Source of the DNA: Chitinophagaceae bacterium UBA7600
Lineage (GTDB): Bacteria > Bacteroidota > Bacteroidia > Chitinophagales > Chitinophagaceae
DNA length: 64,000 nt
Direction: 5' to 3'
Assembly: GCA_002478885.1 (NCBI GenBank)
Contig: DLKC01000086.1
Span: 1 to 64,000 of the forward strand
Within the stretch, counting starts at the first letter, position 1; the number at the start of each line of letters is the position of its first letter. Of the stretch, positions 25,242 through 33,646 are shown in pieces. The position numbers and the translations under genes were made by a program. The notes under the pieces were generated by a model. That model saw only the letters and a list, made by a program, of their open reading frames with translations. It was not told where the DNA came from and did not search any database.

Positions 25242-26357
25242 ATGACTCAACCAAAAACTGCAACTCAAACGCCCGGTCAGCGCTTACTTTCACTTGATTT
25301 TATGCGTGGCTTTATTATGGTACTGCTGGCGATGGAGAGCACCGGCTTATACGAGCATCTTTTAGAAGCCTCGAAAGGCACCTTTATGGAAGGTTTTTTT
25401 ATTGAATTTACCCATCACCCATGGAATGGCCTTCGATTTTGGGATCTCATACAACCAGGCTTTATGTTTATGGCTGGCGTTTCGATGGCCTACTCACTGC
25501 ACAGGCAGCAAAAGCAAGGCATTTCCTGGAGTGATTCTTTCAAAAAAATTTTGAAGCGAAGCGGCTGGCTGTTTTTCTGGGGCGTATTGGATTATGCAGT
25601 AAGACCTGGTGGCTTGTCATTTGAATTATGGGATGTGTTAACACAGCTTTCCTTTACAACATTAGTTGCATTTTTAATTTTCCAGTGGTCAGCAAAGGCG
25701 CAGATCGGTGTTTGCATTGGATTGTTATTGCTTACTGAAGTACTGTACCGCTTTACCAATGTTCCCGGTTTTGACCAACCATTTACCGATCAGCACAACT
25801 TTGGTAATTATATTGATGTTATACTTATGAATAAGATCAATGATGGTGGCTGGGTAGCGATCAATTGTATTCCAACAGCAGTGCACACCATCGCCGGAGC
25901 CCTTGTTGGAAAACTATTCATAAGTGCCAAGAAGGATAAAATAAAGGTCCTGCTCATATGGGCAAGTATCTGCCTAGCAATTGGCTTTGGACTTGATTTT
26001 GCAGGTGTCACCCCGATCATAAAACGTATTGCAACAAGTTCGTTCACGTTTGCATCCCTTGGATGGTGTTTGGTGGGTCTTGCTTTTTGCTATTGGTGGA
26101 TCGATATTAAAAATCATCGGAATAACCTGCATTTCTTTACTGTGGTTGGAATGAATTCTCTATTCATCTACCTGTTCTTTGAAATCGTTGGCTCCAGGTG
26201 GTTTAACGAGTATATCAGTTTTATCGCAAAAGGCATATTGGCCTTTGTTCATACGCCTGAAATGCTCAGCAGCATTATTGCCTCGCTATGCATTTTTACA
26301 CTGGAATGGAACATGTGTAATTTCTTATACAAGAAGAAAATCTTCTTTAAACTATAA
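25242..26357 (+). CDS. DUF5009-type membrane acyltransferase-like protein
   Basis: 371 residues with about ten membrane helices. The N-terminus LLSLDFMRGFIMVLLAMEST is the marker of the DUF5009 / heparan-alpha-glucosaminide N-acetyltransferase-like group (NagX-like proteins), and HHPWNGLRFWDLIQPGFMFMAGVSMAY is its second block. Human HGSNAT moves acetyl groups across the lysosomal membrane; bacterial relatives are thought to act on amino sugars, but the substrate here is unknown. A second, distant relative lies at 40445-41635. Five bases separate it from the small GNAT gene. Confidence 0.8.
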   Translation: MTQPKTATQTPGQRLLSLDFMRGFIMVLLAMESTGLYEHLLEASKGTFMEGFFIEFTHHPWNGLRFWDLIQPGFMFMAGVSMAYSLHRQQKQGISWSDSFKKILKRSGWLFFWGVLDYAVRPGGLSFELWDVLTQLSFTTLVAFLIFQWSAKAQIGVCIGLLLLTEVLYRFTNVPGFDQPFTDQHNFGNYIDVILMNKINDGGWVAINCIPTAVHTIAGALVGKLFISAKKDKIKVLLIWASICLAIGFGLDFAGVTPIIKRIATSSFTFASLGWCLVGLAFCYWWIDIKNHRNNLHFFTVVGMNSLFIYLFFEIVGSRWFNEYISFIAKGILAFVHTPEMLSSIIASLCIFTLEWNMCNFLYKKKIFFKL

Positions 26358-26361
26358 AACA

Positions 26362-26649
26362 ATGCAGGTTGACAGACAACAATCCGGCGTAAAGGGAATG
26401 TTTTATGTAGGTAGTGCAGAAAGCCCTAATGCGGCTATGCTTTACCGTGTAGATGGCAAAAAAAATATCATCATCGAACATACCGAAGTCGGGGAATCAT
26501 TGAAAGGTATGAACGCCGGTATCGAGTTGGTTAGCGCTGCGGTAGCCTATGCACGCGAAAATAATATCAAAATACTGGCACTATGCCCTTACGCTAAATC
26601 GGTATTTAAAAAACGACCCGAGTTTAGCGATGTTTATATAAAACTATAA
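26362..26649 (+). CDS. Small GNAT-like N-acetyltransferase (YjdJ/COG2388 type)
   Basis: 95 residues from ATG 26362, 4 bp after the preceding stop codon; a longer ORF in the same frame begins inside the upstream gene and is rejected. It shows the short GNAT core VDGKKNIIIEHTEVGESLKG, then GIELVSAAVAYARENNIKI, LCPYAKSVFKKRPEF, diagnostic of the COG2388 family. Members bind acetyl-CoA but their substrate is unknown. Probably in one operon with the acyltransferase-like gene. Confidence 0.85.
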   Translation: MQVDRQQSGVKGMFYVGSAESPNAAMLYRVDGKKNIIIEHTEVGESLKGMNAGIELVSAAVAYARENNIKILALCPYAKSVFKKRPEFSDVYIKL

Positions 26650-26702
26650 ACCAATTCCGTTGGCTGTCTTTTTGCCCGAAAAAAATTCATTAAAAATTAC
26701 CA

Positions 26703-27890
26703 TTATAGCACGCCCTTTGTACTCGGCAGGAAGTTACTTAGCGGATCGCGCTTTATGGCCATTTTTATTGCTTTTGCAAACGCTTTGAATATTGCTTCAA
26801 TTTTATGATGTTCGTTGTCTCCCCTGCATTCAATATTCAGGTTGCATTTTGCTGCGTCACTGAATGATTTGAAGAAATGAAAAAACATTTCTGTTGGCAT
26901 CTCTCCAATTTTTTCTCTTTTGAATTCAGCATTCCAAACGATCCAGTTGCGCCCCCCAAAATCGATGAGCACTTTTGCCTCCGCTTCGTCCATCGGCAAA
27001 GCGAACCCATAACGTTCCATGCCTCTTTTATCGGTCAGTGCTTTTGCAAATGCCTCTCCCAGCGCAATTCCGGTATCTTCGATCGTGTGATGTTCATCGA
27101 TGTGCAGATCGCCCATTGTTATAACTGTGAGGTCCATCTTACCATGACGCGCTATCTGGTCAAGCATGTGGTCAAAAAAACCGAGACCTGTTTCTACCTG
27201 CGACTTTCCGCTGCCATCAAGATTCAACTCAATATGAATTTTTGTTTCACTGGTATTCCTGTCATGTGTAACGATTCTTGTTCCAAGCTTCAAAAAGTCG
27301 TGGATATTTTTCCATGCAACGGTTTCAAGTACGATTGTTGATGCGCGAAGTTCTGTGACCTTGTCTTTTATTTCGTCGCCGCCAAGCGATGAATCATTAT
27401 TGAGCCAGATACCTTTACAGCCAAGATTCTTTGCAAGTTGTATATCGGTAATTCTGTCGCCTATAACAAACGAATTGGCAATATCATATTCAGGATTGTT
27501 AAGGTATTGAAGCATCATCCCGATGCCAGGCTTTCTTGTCGGTTTATTTTCAGCCGGAAATGAACGGTCGATATGTACAGCGGAAAAGTGAATACCTTCT
27601 CCTGCGAGACTTTTCATGACAAAATTATGCAGCGGCCAGAAAGTGTCTTCAGGAAATGACGCTGTACCGAGACCATCCTGGTTGGTGACCATTACCAGTT
27701 CAAAATCCATTTCACGCGCTATTCGGCCCATGTACTCAAACATGTGCGGGTAGAAAGTGAGTTTATCGAAAGCATCTAACTGGTATGTTGGTGGTGCTTC
27801 ATCTACAAGGGTTCCGTCGCGGTCGATAAAAAGAATACGCTTACCTCTGCCTGAAGAGTTGCCGTTAGAATTGGTTACTTGAGAAGACAT
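26703..27890 (-). CDS. hisB: Bifunctional histidinol-phosphatase / imidazoleglycerol-phosphate dehydratase HisB
   Basis: 395 residues in two domains. The HAD-type phosphatase (about 15-170) starts with [16 protein letters not shown], both nucleophile aspartates present, and holds the zinc-loop-free Bacteroidota version. The dehydratase (about 210-395) has two metal-binding histidine motifs, [13 protein letters not shown] and [18 protein letters not shown], plus [17 protein letters not shown]. It catalyses steps 7 and 9 of histidine synthesis. It is the last gene of the hisG-led operon and is separated from cytochrome c by 95 bp holding R13. Confidence 0.96.
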   Translation of the reverse strand: MSSQVTNSNGNSSGRGKRILFIDRDGTLVDEAPPTYQLDAFDKLTFYPHMFEYMGRIAREMDFELVMVTNQDGLGTASFPEDTFWPLHNFVMKSLAGEGIHFSAVHIDRSFPAENKPTRKPGIGMMLQYLNNPEYDIANSFVIGDRITDIQLAKNLGCKGIWLNNDSSLGGDEIKDKVTELRASTIVLETVAWKNIHDFLKLGTRIVTHDRNTSETKIHIELNLDGSGKSQVETGLGFFDHMLDQIARHGKMDLTVITMGDLHIDEHHTIEDTGIALGEAFAKALTDKRGMERYGFALPMDEAEAKVLIDFGGRNWIVWNAEFKREKIGEMPTEMFFHFFKSFSDAAKCNLNIECRGDNEHHKIEAIFKAFAKAIKMAIKRDPLSNFLPSTKGVL

Positions 27891-27929
27891 GAAAATATGA
27901 CAGTATTATTGTTGAAAAGTGTTGTTGCA

Positions 27930-27985
27930 GTACAAGTGTGCGACGCAACGAAAGCCTGATGCCTGCTTTAAAGCCGGGCTAAAAA
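27930..27985 (+). repeat. Dispersed element copy R13 (3' of cytochrome c gene)
   Basis: Perfect core GTACAAGTGTGCGACGCAAC at 27930-27949, then GAAAGCCTGATGCC, AAAGCCGGG and AAAAA directly at the TAA stop codon (27986-27988). This is one of the best copies for a consensus. Confidence 0.92.
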
Positions 27986-28390
27986 TTATTTCATTGTTGC
28001 TCTTACGTTTTTTACATCTGTGGCAGAGATGGCGCTGGATTTATTGCCAAAACTGTTGCGGATGTATGTGAGCACATCGGCAATCTCCTGGTCTTTAAGA
28101 TAGTTTTGGGGAGGCATATTGTTTGAATAATATTCTCCGTCGATCTCTATCTTTTCAGTGGTGCCGCTTAAGACCCACGTTATGATCTTCCTTTTATCGC
28201 CGGTTACATAAGAGGTTTTAATGAGCGGCGGATTTAGCTTTGGCACTCCGGTTCCATCTTCCTGGTGACAGGTGAGGCAATAGGTTTCGAAGACCGTTTT
28301 ACCTCTTTGCATCTGGTCTTTAGAAACGGTTTGGGCAAAAACGATGTAACAAAATGTTGAAACAACCAGAACACTAATAGTCTTTTTCAT
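27986..28390 (-). CDS. Periplasmic cytochrome c
   Basis: 134 residues. A signal peptide ends in CYIVFAQ. One canonical heme c motif CLTCH (about 38-42) and a distal Met in NNMPPQNYLKD support a class I cytochrome c fold with KDQEIADVLTYIRNSFG as the closing helix. It follows the sugar dehydrogenase after 9 bp and most likely accepts its electrons. The pair is embedded between hisC and hisB. Confidence 0.88.
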   Translation of the reverse strand: MKKTISVLVVSTFCYIVFAQTVSKDQMQRGKTVFETYCLTCHQEDGTGVPKLNPPLIKTSYVTGDKRKIITWVLSGTTEKIEIDGEYYSNNMPPQNYLKDQEIADVLTYIRNSFGNKSSAISATDVKNVRATMK

Positions 28391-28399
28391 TGATAGTTT

Positions 28400-29692
28400 T
28401 TATTTTCCTCCTGTGTAAGTGATTTTGTAAATGGTTCCGCCTGCATCATCGCTCACATACAAAGATCCATCAGGGCCCTGCGCGAGCCCGCACGGGCGAT
28501 GTTTTGCTTTGCCGGGCTGCATAAAAGCTTCTCCGCCTGCGAAGTTGTCGGCAAAAACTTCCCAATCCCCACTTGGCTTTCCATCTTTAAACGGAACAAA
28601 AGCAATAAAGTAGCCCTTCTGCGGCTCTGGTGAGCGGTTCCATGATCCATGAAACGCGATGAACGCGCCGTGCTTATATTTTTCGGGGAACATGTTGCCG
28701 GTATAAAACAACAAACCATTTGGCCCCATATGACCGGGGAATGCCGCAACAGGCTCCTGGGCATTTTCGCCACTGGTTTTAACGCCATCGCCGCCATATT
28801 CTGGGTTTAGCATTTTTTTCTTTTGCTGCCAGTCGTAATAAATATATGGCCAACCGCAATCAGATCCCTGGTGCAGTTCATACATGCACTCGGCGGGCAG
28901 CTCTGCACTTTGTTTTGTTGTATACAAGTCGGGAAACAGATCATGCAATTGGTCGCGCCCGTGTTGCATTACAAAGAGGCTGTTTGTCTCATTATTCCAG
29001 TCGAGCCCAACCACGTTACGGAGACCTGTTGCATAACGTACGCCATCACCATAAGTCTGGTTCAGCTGATTGGCTTTGAATTTCCAGATACCGCCAGCCG
29101 AATCAAGTATGGGGCAAGGATTTTTTCCCATAGAGCCTTTTGTTCTGTCTCTTTCCTGGCAGGAGTTTGAATATGCACCAATGTTCACATAAATATTGCC
29201 ATCGTTATCCAGTGCAATCGCCTTAGCTTCGTGCTGGTGGCGGTTGAGCAGGCCCGTGACAATTTTTTCCGGTTTTTCCGGGTCGATCACTTCAAATTTT
29301 TCGTTGAGTTTATAACGGTACACGTCAAAATCGGATGATGCATAGAGATACCCATTTTTAACGGCTATTCCTGTGCCTGTAAAATTGCCAAAGCCTTTGG
29401 TAGCATCGGAAATTCCATCGCTATTATTGTCGTTGAACACATAAGTTCCTTTACCGTCTTTAAGTTTCGAAAGCTTTACATAAACCAGCCCGTTCGGCGT
29501 TACAGTAATATGCCTTGCCTCACCTAGGCCTTTGGCAAAAGCCACCGCGTTAAAGCCTTGCGGTAGTACAAGATTACTCTCATCGGCGCCTATTGTTTTT
29601 ACTGCATTTATGGTATCGTTGCCGAAGTTGGCGCAGGACCTGTTGATAAAGGCAACAAACAATATTGCAGGAAGAAGGATAATTTTTTTCAT
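28400..29692 (-). CDS. PQQ-type sugar (glucose/sorbosone-like) dehydrogenase
   Basis: 430 residues, exported (signal ending in NRSC, possibly lipidated). The six-bladed propeller of soluble glucose/sorbosone dehydrogenases is shown by AKAIALDNDGNIYVNIGAYS, GVRYATGLRNVVGLDWN, FVMQHGRDQL and AFHGSWNRSPEP, and a C-terminal GPDGSLYVSDDAGG. These enzymes oxidise sugars or aldehydes with PQQ and pass electrons to a cytochrome; the following gene is such a cytochrome c. No PQQ biosynthesis genes are in the window. It sits inside the his operon, 33 bp after hisC, which is unexpected. Confidence 0.85.
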   Translation of the reverse strand: MKKIILLPAILFVAFINRSCANFGNDTINAVKTIGADESNLVLPQGFNAVAFAKGLGEARHITVTPNGLVYVKLSKLKDGKGTYVFNDNNSDGISDATKGFGNFTGTGIAVKNGYLYASSDFDVYRYKLNEKFEVIDPEKPEKIVTGLLNRHQHEAKAIALDNDGNIYVNIGAYSNSCQERDRTKGSMGKNPCPILDSAGGIWKFKANQLNQTYGDGVRYATGLRNVVGLDWNNETNSLFVMQHGRDQLHDLFPDLYTTKQSAELPAECMYELHQGSDCGWPYIYYDWQQKKKMLNPEYGGDGVKTSGENAQEPVAAFPGHMGPNGLLFYTGNMFPEKYKHGAFIAFHGSWNRSPEPQKGYFIAFVPFKDGKPSGDWEVFADNFAGGEAFMQPGKAKHRPCGLAQGPDGSLYVSDDAGGTIYKITYTGGK

Positions 29693-29725
29693 ATAAGCTT
29701 GTTTTATTCGGTGCAGAACATGGTA

Positions 29726-30805
29726 TTAAACAACAGTCAAATCTTCCAATTGTTTACCAGAAAGCCAATCACCAATTGCATCAATGAGCATAGTGTTTTC
29801 TTTTTCGGTGCCAACAGTTATGCGCAGGCAATCTTCGCAAAGCCTAACGTTGCTGCGATCGCGAACAACTATGCCTTTTGTCAGCAGAAAATCATAAACC
29901 ATCCGGGCTTCTTTTATTTTCACTAAAATAAAGTTAGCATCAGAAGGGTAAACTTTCTCTACTGTGGGTATCCTCTCGAAAACTTCAGACAGTGCATTAC
30001 GCATATCAACAATTTCACGAATCATATCGTTGACCTGGCCCACTTCTTCCAAGGCCCTTAATGCAAGTTCCTGCGATACCTGGTTAATATTGTATGGCGG
30101 CTTAACCTTGTTCAATACATCAATGATGGAAACCGAAGCAAAAGCCATACCGAGCCGCAGCGCCGCAAGTCCCCATGCCTTGCTGAAGGTTTGCATTACC
30201 ACCAGATTAGGATAATCTGCAAGGTCCTGGATAAAAGATTTTTGCCTCGCAAAGTTGATGTATGCTTCATCAATAACAACAATGCCGTTGAAATTATTGA
30301 GCACGGCTTCAATATCAGTGCGGTTAAAGCAATTACCGGTTGGGTTATTTGGCGAGCAGATCCAGACAATTCGCGTTTGCGCATCAACGAGATTTTCCAG
30401 GTGAGTAAGGTCGAGCTGAAAATCTTCGGTGAGCGGTGCTTTGCGCACTTCCACGTTATTAATGTTAGCGCTCACCCCGTACATGCCATAGGTTGGCGGG
30501 CAGATAACAACATTATCAATCTTTGGCTCGCAGAAGCAGCGGAACAAAAGGTCAATGCATTCATCGCTGCCATTGCCAAGAAATATATGTTCGGACGCTA
30601 TACCTTTTATTGTGCTGATAGCCTCTTTCACTTTCAGTTGGTGTGGATCGGGATAGCGGTTATACCATTTTGGTAAGGGTGAGCCCAAACTATTTTCATT
30701 GGCATCGAGAAAAACTTTCGCCTCGCCGCTGAATTCGTCGCGTGCCGATGAATAAGGCACAAGTCCCTTAATATTCTCTCTTGTTATTCTTTCTAAGTCG
30801 AACAT
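29726..30805 (-). CDS. hisC: Histidinol-phosphate aminotransferase
   Basis: 359 residues from ATG at 30805; the ORF continuing to 31021 reads through the R14/R15 repeat pair. This PLP aminotransferase has FLDANENSLGSPLPKWYNRYPDP at the N-terminus, FLGNGSDECIDLLFRCF, ICSPNNPTGN, and the PLP-lysine motif QTFSKAWGLAALRLG (about 211-225). It makes histidinol phosphate from imidazole acetol phosphate. hisD lies 221 bp upstream across the repeat pair; the sugar dehydrogenase follows after 33 bp. Confidence 0.95.
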   Translation of the reverse strand: MFDLERITRENIKGLVPYSSARDEFSGEAKVFLDANENSLGSPLPKWYNRYPDPHQLKVKEAISTIKGIASEHIFLGNGSDECIDLLFRCFCEPKIDNVVICPPTYGMYGVSANINNVEVRKAPLTEDFQLDLTHLENLVDAQTRIVWICSPNNPTGNCFNRTDIEAVLNNFNGIVVIDEAYINFARQKSFIQDLADYPNLVVMQTFSKAWGLAALRLGMAFASVSIIDVLNKVKPPYNINQVSQELALRALEEVGQVNDMIREIVDMRNALSEVFERIPTVEKVYPSDANFILVKIKEARMVYDFLLTKGIVVRDRSNVRLCEDCLRITVGTEKENTMLIDAIGDWLSGKQLEDLTVV

Positions 30806-30865
30806 ATATTTTTTGTTACAAGCTTTTGAATTGCTATTAAACTTCGTTGTGTCACTCACTTGTGC
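30806..30865 (-). repeat. Dispersed element copy R14 (variant core, abuts hisC start)
   Basis: Variant core GTTGTGTCACTCACTTGTGC at 30846-30865. Read on the minus strand it runs into CAAAAGCTTGTAACAAAAAATAT and stops at the hisC ATG. It is inverted relative to R15 about 100 bp away. Confidence 0.78.
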
Positions 30866-30967
30866 GCCACAGCAACTGCCAACCATCAGCCGCGAACAGG
30901 TTACTGATTCTTGATGATCGACGCCCGATTTAACGAATCGAGCAGGTTTGCCGCTCAAGGCCCAAAA

Positions 30968-31026
30968 GTACAAGAGTGCGACGCAACGAAGCTGCCACAA
31001 CGGTTCAAAGTTGGGCTCCAAAAAAA
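30968..31026 (+). repeat. Dispersed element copy R15 (3' of hisD)
   Basis: Perfect core GTACAAGAGTGCGACGCAAC at 30968-30987, then GAAGCTGCC, AAAGTTGGG and an A-run that ends at the hisD TAA stop (31027-31029). Confidence 0.9.
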
Positions 31027-32301
31027 TTATTTCAGCCGTATTCTAACTGCGTTGGCGTGCGCCTGCAAACCTTCGGCCTCAGCCAAGAGTTCAACAGTGG
31101 ACGCGATCTGCTGCAAACCTTGCTCCGTAAGCTTTTGATAGGTTATTTTTTTCACGAAACTGTCAACACTTACACCGCTGTAAGCCCTGGCATAACCATT
31201 CGTTGGCAAAGTATGGTTGGTGCCGCTTGCATAATCGCCCACGCTTTCGGGCGAATAGTGGCCCAAAAAAACAGAGCCGGCATTAACAATGCGTTCGGCG
31301 ATAGCCTCATGGCCGTCGCAAGAAATAATCAGGTGCTCTGCGGCATATTCATTCACAAGTTCGATGGCCTCATCTATGTTGCTTACCACAATGGCCTTGC
31401 TATTTTGTAATGCCTTTCCGGCAAGATCTTTCCGCGGCAATAGTTCCAGTTGTTTATTCAACTCTTCTTCCACATTATTAACTAACTCGGAGGAAAGAGC
31501 CACCAGCAACACCTGGCTATCGGCGCCGTGCTCGGCCTGAGACAAAAGGTCTGCAGCTATAAAAGCAGGGTTAGCGGAATCGTCGGCCATTACGCAGACC
31601 TCACTTGGACCAGCCGGCATATCGATGGCTATTCCATCTTGCTGTATAAATTGTTTGGCACAGGTCACATATTGATTACCTGGTCCGAATATTTTTGACA
31701 CAGGGGAAATCGTTTCTGTGCCGTAAGCCATGGCTGCTATAGCCTGCACCCCGCCGATCTTGAAAATTTTTGTAGCGCCGACCAACTGCGCCGCATATAA
31801 AATAGCAGGATGCAGTTTGCCTGTTTTATCGGGTGGCGAACAAAGTATGATCTCTTTGCAGCCGGCAAGTTTTGCAGGAATGCCAAGCATTAAAATGGTG
31901 GAGAACAATGGCGCTGTGCCGCCTGGAATGTACAAACCCACCTTTTCGATGCCAACGCTTTTGCGCCAGCATTGCACGCCGGGCATTGTTTCAATCACCT
32001 CAACAGGATAAAATTGTTTACTGTGAAAACTGGTAATGTTCTTCGCTGCGGTGTTGATGGCCGCCTTTAATTCGGCTGAAACAATCGCCTCCGCTGCTTC
32101 GATCTCCTGCTGCTGGACTTCGGTGGTATTTAACTCAACGCGATCGAAAAGCAAAGCATATTTTCTCACTGCCGCATCACCGTTTAACCGCACCTCTTCG
32201 AGAACGGCCTTTACTTTTTCTGTGAGATCGGCTAAATCGAGGGCTGGTCTTTGCAGCAATCTATGCCATGTGGTTTTTGCAGGTTGTAAGATCAGTTCCA
32301 T
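31027..32301 (-). CDS. hisD: Histidinol dehydrogenase
   Basis: 424 residues. It oxidises histidinol to histidine with two NAD. Visible blocks are GLYIPGGTAPLFSTILMLG, KIFGPGNQYVTCAKQF, IDMPAGPSEVCVMAD, DLLSQAEHGADSQVLLV (zinc and catalytic His/Glu region) and HTLPTNGYARAYSGVSVDSF. The length is standard. It starts 31 bp after hisG, and its stop codon is followed directly by R15. Confidence 0.96.
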   Translation of the reverse strand: MELILQPAKTTWHRLLQRPALDLADLTEKVKAVLEEVRLNGDAAVRKYALLFDRVELNTTEVQQQEIEAAEAIVSAELKAAINTAAKNITSFHSKQFYPVEVIETMPGVQCWRKSVGIEKVGLYIPGGTAPLFSTILMLGIPAKLAGCKEIILCSPPDKTGKLHPAILYAAQLVGATKIFKIGGVQAIAAMAYGTETISPVSKIFGPGNQYVTCAKQFIQQDGIAIDMPAGPSEVCVMADDSANPAFIAADLLSQAEHGADSQVLLVALSSELVNNVEEELNKQLELLPRKDLAGKALQNSKAIVVSNIDEAIELVNEYAAEHLIISCDGHEAIAERIVNAGSVFLGHYSPESVGDYASGTNHTLPTNGYARAYSGVSVDSFVKKITYQKLTEQGLQQIASTVELLAEAEGLQAHANAVRIRLK

Positions 32302-32332
32302 TATTCATGTTCTTTGGTACAAATAAACAGGC

Positions 32333-33226
32333 TTATATGATCATTTTTTCAATTGGCACTACCAGGATTCCCTGTGCACCGGCAGTTTTCAATTTCTCTA
32401 TAATATCCCAAAACTGGTCTTCGCTAATCACACTGTGCACGCTACTCCAGCCTTGTTGGGCCAGTGGCAACACAGTTGGACTTTTCATACCGGGTAATAA
32501 AGAGATAATTTCTTTGAGATTGCTGTTTGGAGCGTTGAGCAATACATATTTGTTATTCTTCGCTTTTTTTACCGACTGTATGCGGAATAGAAGTTTTTCA
32601 AGCAGGGACTGCTGGGCAAGGGCTAATTGCTGATTTTTGATAAGTACGGCCTGAGAAAGCAAGATTGTTTCCACCTCTTTCAGGCCATTCATAAAAAGGG
32701 TTGATCCACTGCTTACAAGATCGCATATGCCTTCGGCTAAACCAATGCCCGGGGCTATCTCAACGCTGCCGCTAATTTCGTGTATCTCTGCACTGACGTT
32801 TTGTTCATCCAGGAATTTTTTTAACAATACCGGGTAACTGGTGGCCACTCTTTTATGCTGAAGAAATGAAGCGCCGGTGTAATCATCTCCTTTTCTTACT
32901 GCGATCGAAAGACGGCATTTGCCGAAACCGAGTTTTTCAACCACATCTACTTTTTTGTTTTTCTCATATACGACATTTTCACCCACAAAGCCAAGGTCGG
33001 CAACTGCATCTTCCACGTATTGGGGAATATCGTCGTCGCGGAGAAAAAATACTTCAAGCGGGAAATTGCTCGCCTCGCTTTTGAGTTTGTTTACGCCATT
33101 GCTGATATCGATGCCGCATTCTTTCAGTAACCTGATGGAATCGTCGTGGAGTCTGCCGGATTTTTGAACGGCGATTTTCAATTTCACTTCCGGGCCTGCT
33201 GATTGTTGGTTAGTTGTTATAGACAT
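32333..33226 (-). CDS. hisG: ATP phosphoribosyltransferase, long form
   Basis: 297 residues, the committed first step of histidine synthesis. The catalytic domain shows KIAVQKSGRLHDDSIRLLKECGI, AVADLGFVGENVVYE and the PRPP loop GIGLAEGICDLVSSGSTLFMNGL (about 165-187). The C-terminal about 80 residues form the ACT-like regulatory domain (ending in ILVVPIEKMII), so it is the hexameric long form that is inhibited by histidine without HisZ. It is the first structural gene after the His-rich leader and attenuator. Confidence 0.95.
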   Translation of the reverse strand: MSITTNQQSAGPEVKLKIAVQKSGRLHDDSIRLLKECGIDISNGVNKLKSEASNFPLEVFFLRDDDIPQYVEDAVADLGFVGENVVYEKNKKVDVVEKLGFGKCRLSIAVRKGDDYTGASFLQHKRVATSYPVLLKKFLDEQNVSAEIHEISGSVEIAPGIGLAEGICDLVSSGSTLFMNGLKEVETILLSQAVLIKNQQLALAQQSLLEKLLFRIQSVKKAKNNKYVLLNAPNSNLKEIISLLPGMKSPTVLPLAQQGWSSVHSVISEDQFWDIIEKLKTAGAQGILVVPIEKMII

Positions 33227-33274
33227 AAAATAATTTCAATTGGTCTGTATACGTGCTTCGATTATTATATGGTC

Positions 33275-33304
33275 AAAAAAAAGGCTCACTTTTCAGTAAG
33301 CCTT
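33275..33304 (-). terminator. his attenuator terminator
   Basis: On the minus strand AAGGCTTACT and AGTGAGCCTT pair over 10 bp (one G-T) around GAAA, followed by a run of eight T. Its 5' arm GCTTACTG can instead pair with CAGTAAGC just after the leader stop codon, giving a mutually exclusive antiterminator. Confidence 0.9.
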
Positions 33305-33345
33305 TTCAAATGTTTTATTATTGTTTGCACAAAACACCATGGAGC

Positions 33346-33384
33346 TTACTGCTGCAGTAAGATGTGATGATGATGTATATGCAT
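33346..33384 (-). CDS. hisL: his leader peptide with His-rich codons
   Basis: A 12-residue ORF on the minus strand: MHIHHHHILLQQ, with five His codons in residues 2-7. Its 3' end can fold into CTTACTG-CAG-CAGTAAG (the 1:2 hairpin), whose second arm also pairs with the terminator's 5' arm. Leader, pause hairpin, antiterminator and terminator are all present, so histidine-dependent attenuation of the hisG operon is strongly indicated. It lies about 10 bp after the predicted transcription start. Confidence 0.9.
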   Translation of the reverse strand: MHIHHHHILLQQ

Positions 33385-33400
33385 TTTAATTTTCACGGCG

Positions 33401-33431
33401 CAAAAATAAACCAGTAAATGAATTGAGCAAA
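33401..33431 (-). promoter_or_regulatory. Promoter of the hisG operon
   Basis: On the minus strand TTTG (33428-33431), 19-bp spacer, TATTTTTG (33401-33408), a perfect match to the Bacteroidota TTTG-N17-23-TAnnTTTG consensus. Start of transcription is expected near 33394, ten bases before the leader ATG. Confidence 0.8.
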
Positions 33432-33553
33432 TTTTTATTCCGCCTATAAACCACATATTGACCGAACGCCTGTTTGTTTTACAGATGCCATTTATTATGC
33501 GGCTGAAAGGAGCGTCGCAAGCGAAGCATAATAGATTGTACTAAGCTGGCACA
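33432..33553. other. Gene-free stretch upstream of the his promoter
   Basis: Nothing coding is seen. A GAGCGTCGCAAGCG stretch at about 33510 shares a few core bases with the dispersed element but lacks its flanking boxes. Confidence 0.4.
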
Positions 33554-33585
33554 ATAAAAAAGTCCCGCAATAAACTTGCGGGACT
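33554..33585 (-). terminator. Terminator of the ECF/barrel operon
   Basis: On the minus strand AGTCCCGCAA-GTTTA-TTGCGGGACT followed by TTTTTT; about 60 bp after the stop codon of the barrel gene at 33647. Confidence 0.92.
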
Positions 33586-33646
33586 GTTGATGAAAACCCC
33601 AAAACGGGTCTTTCGCGGTTAGCATGGGAAACAAACAAAATTTTAA

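Noticed and set aside
26651..26670. CCAA-TTCCG-TTGG hairpin after the small GNAT gene as terminator
   Set aside because: Only a 4-bp stem with a weak T-run; too weak to call.
33500..33545. GAGCGTCGCAAGCG near a later GATTGTAC as a further element copy
   Set aside because: Core is broken, spacing is wrong and no AAAGCCGGG-like box is present; at most a decayed relic.
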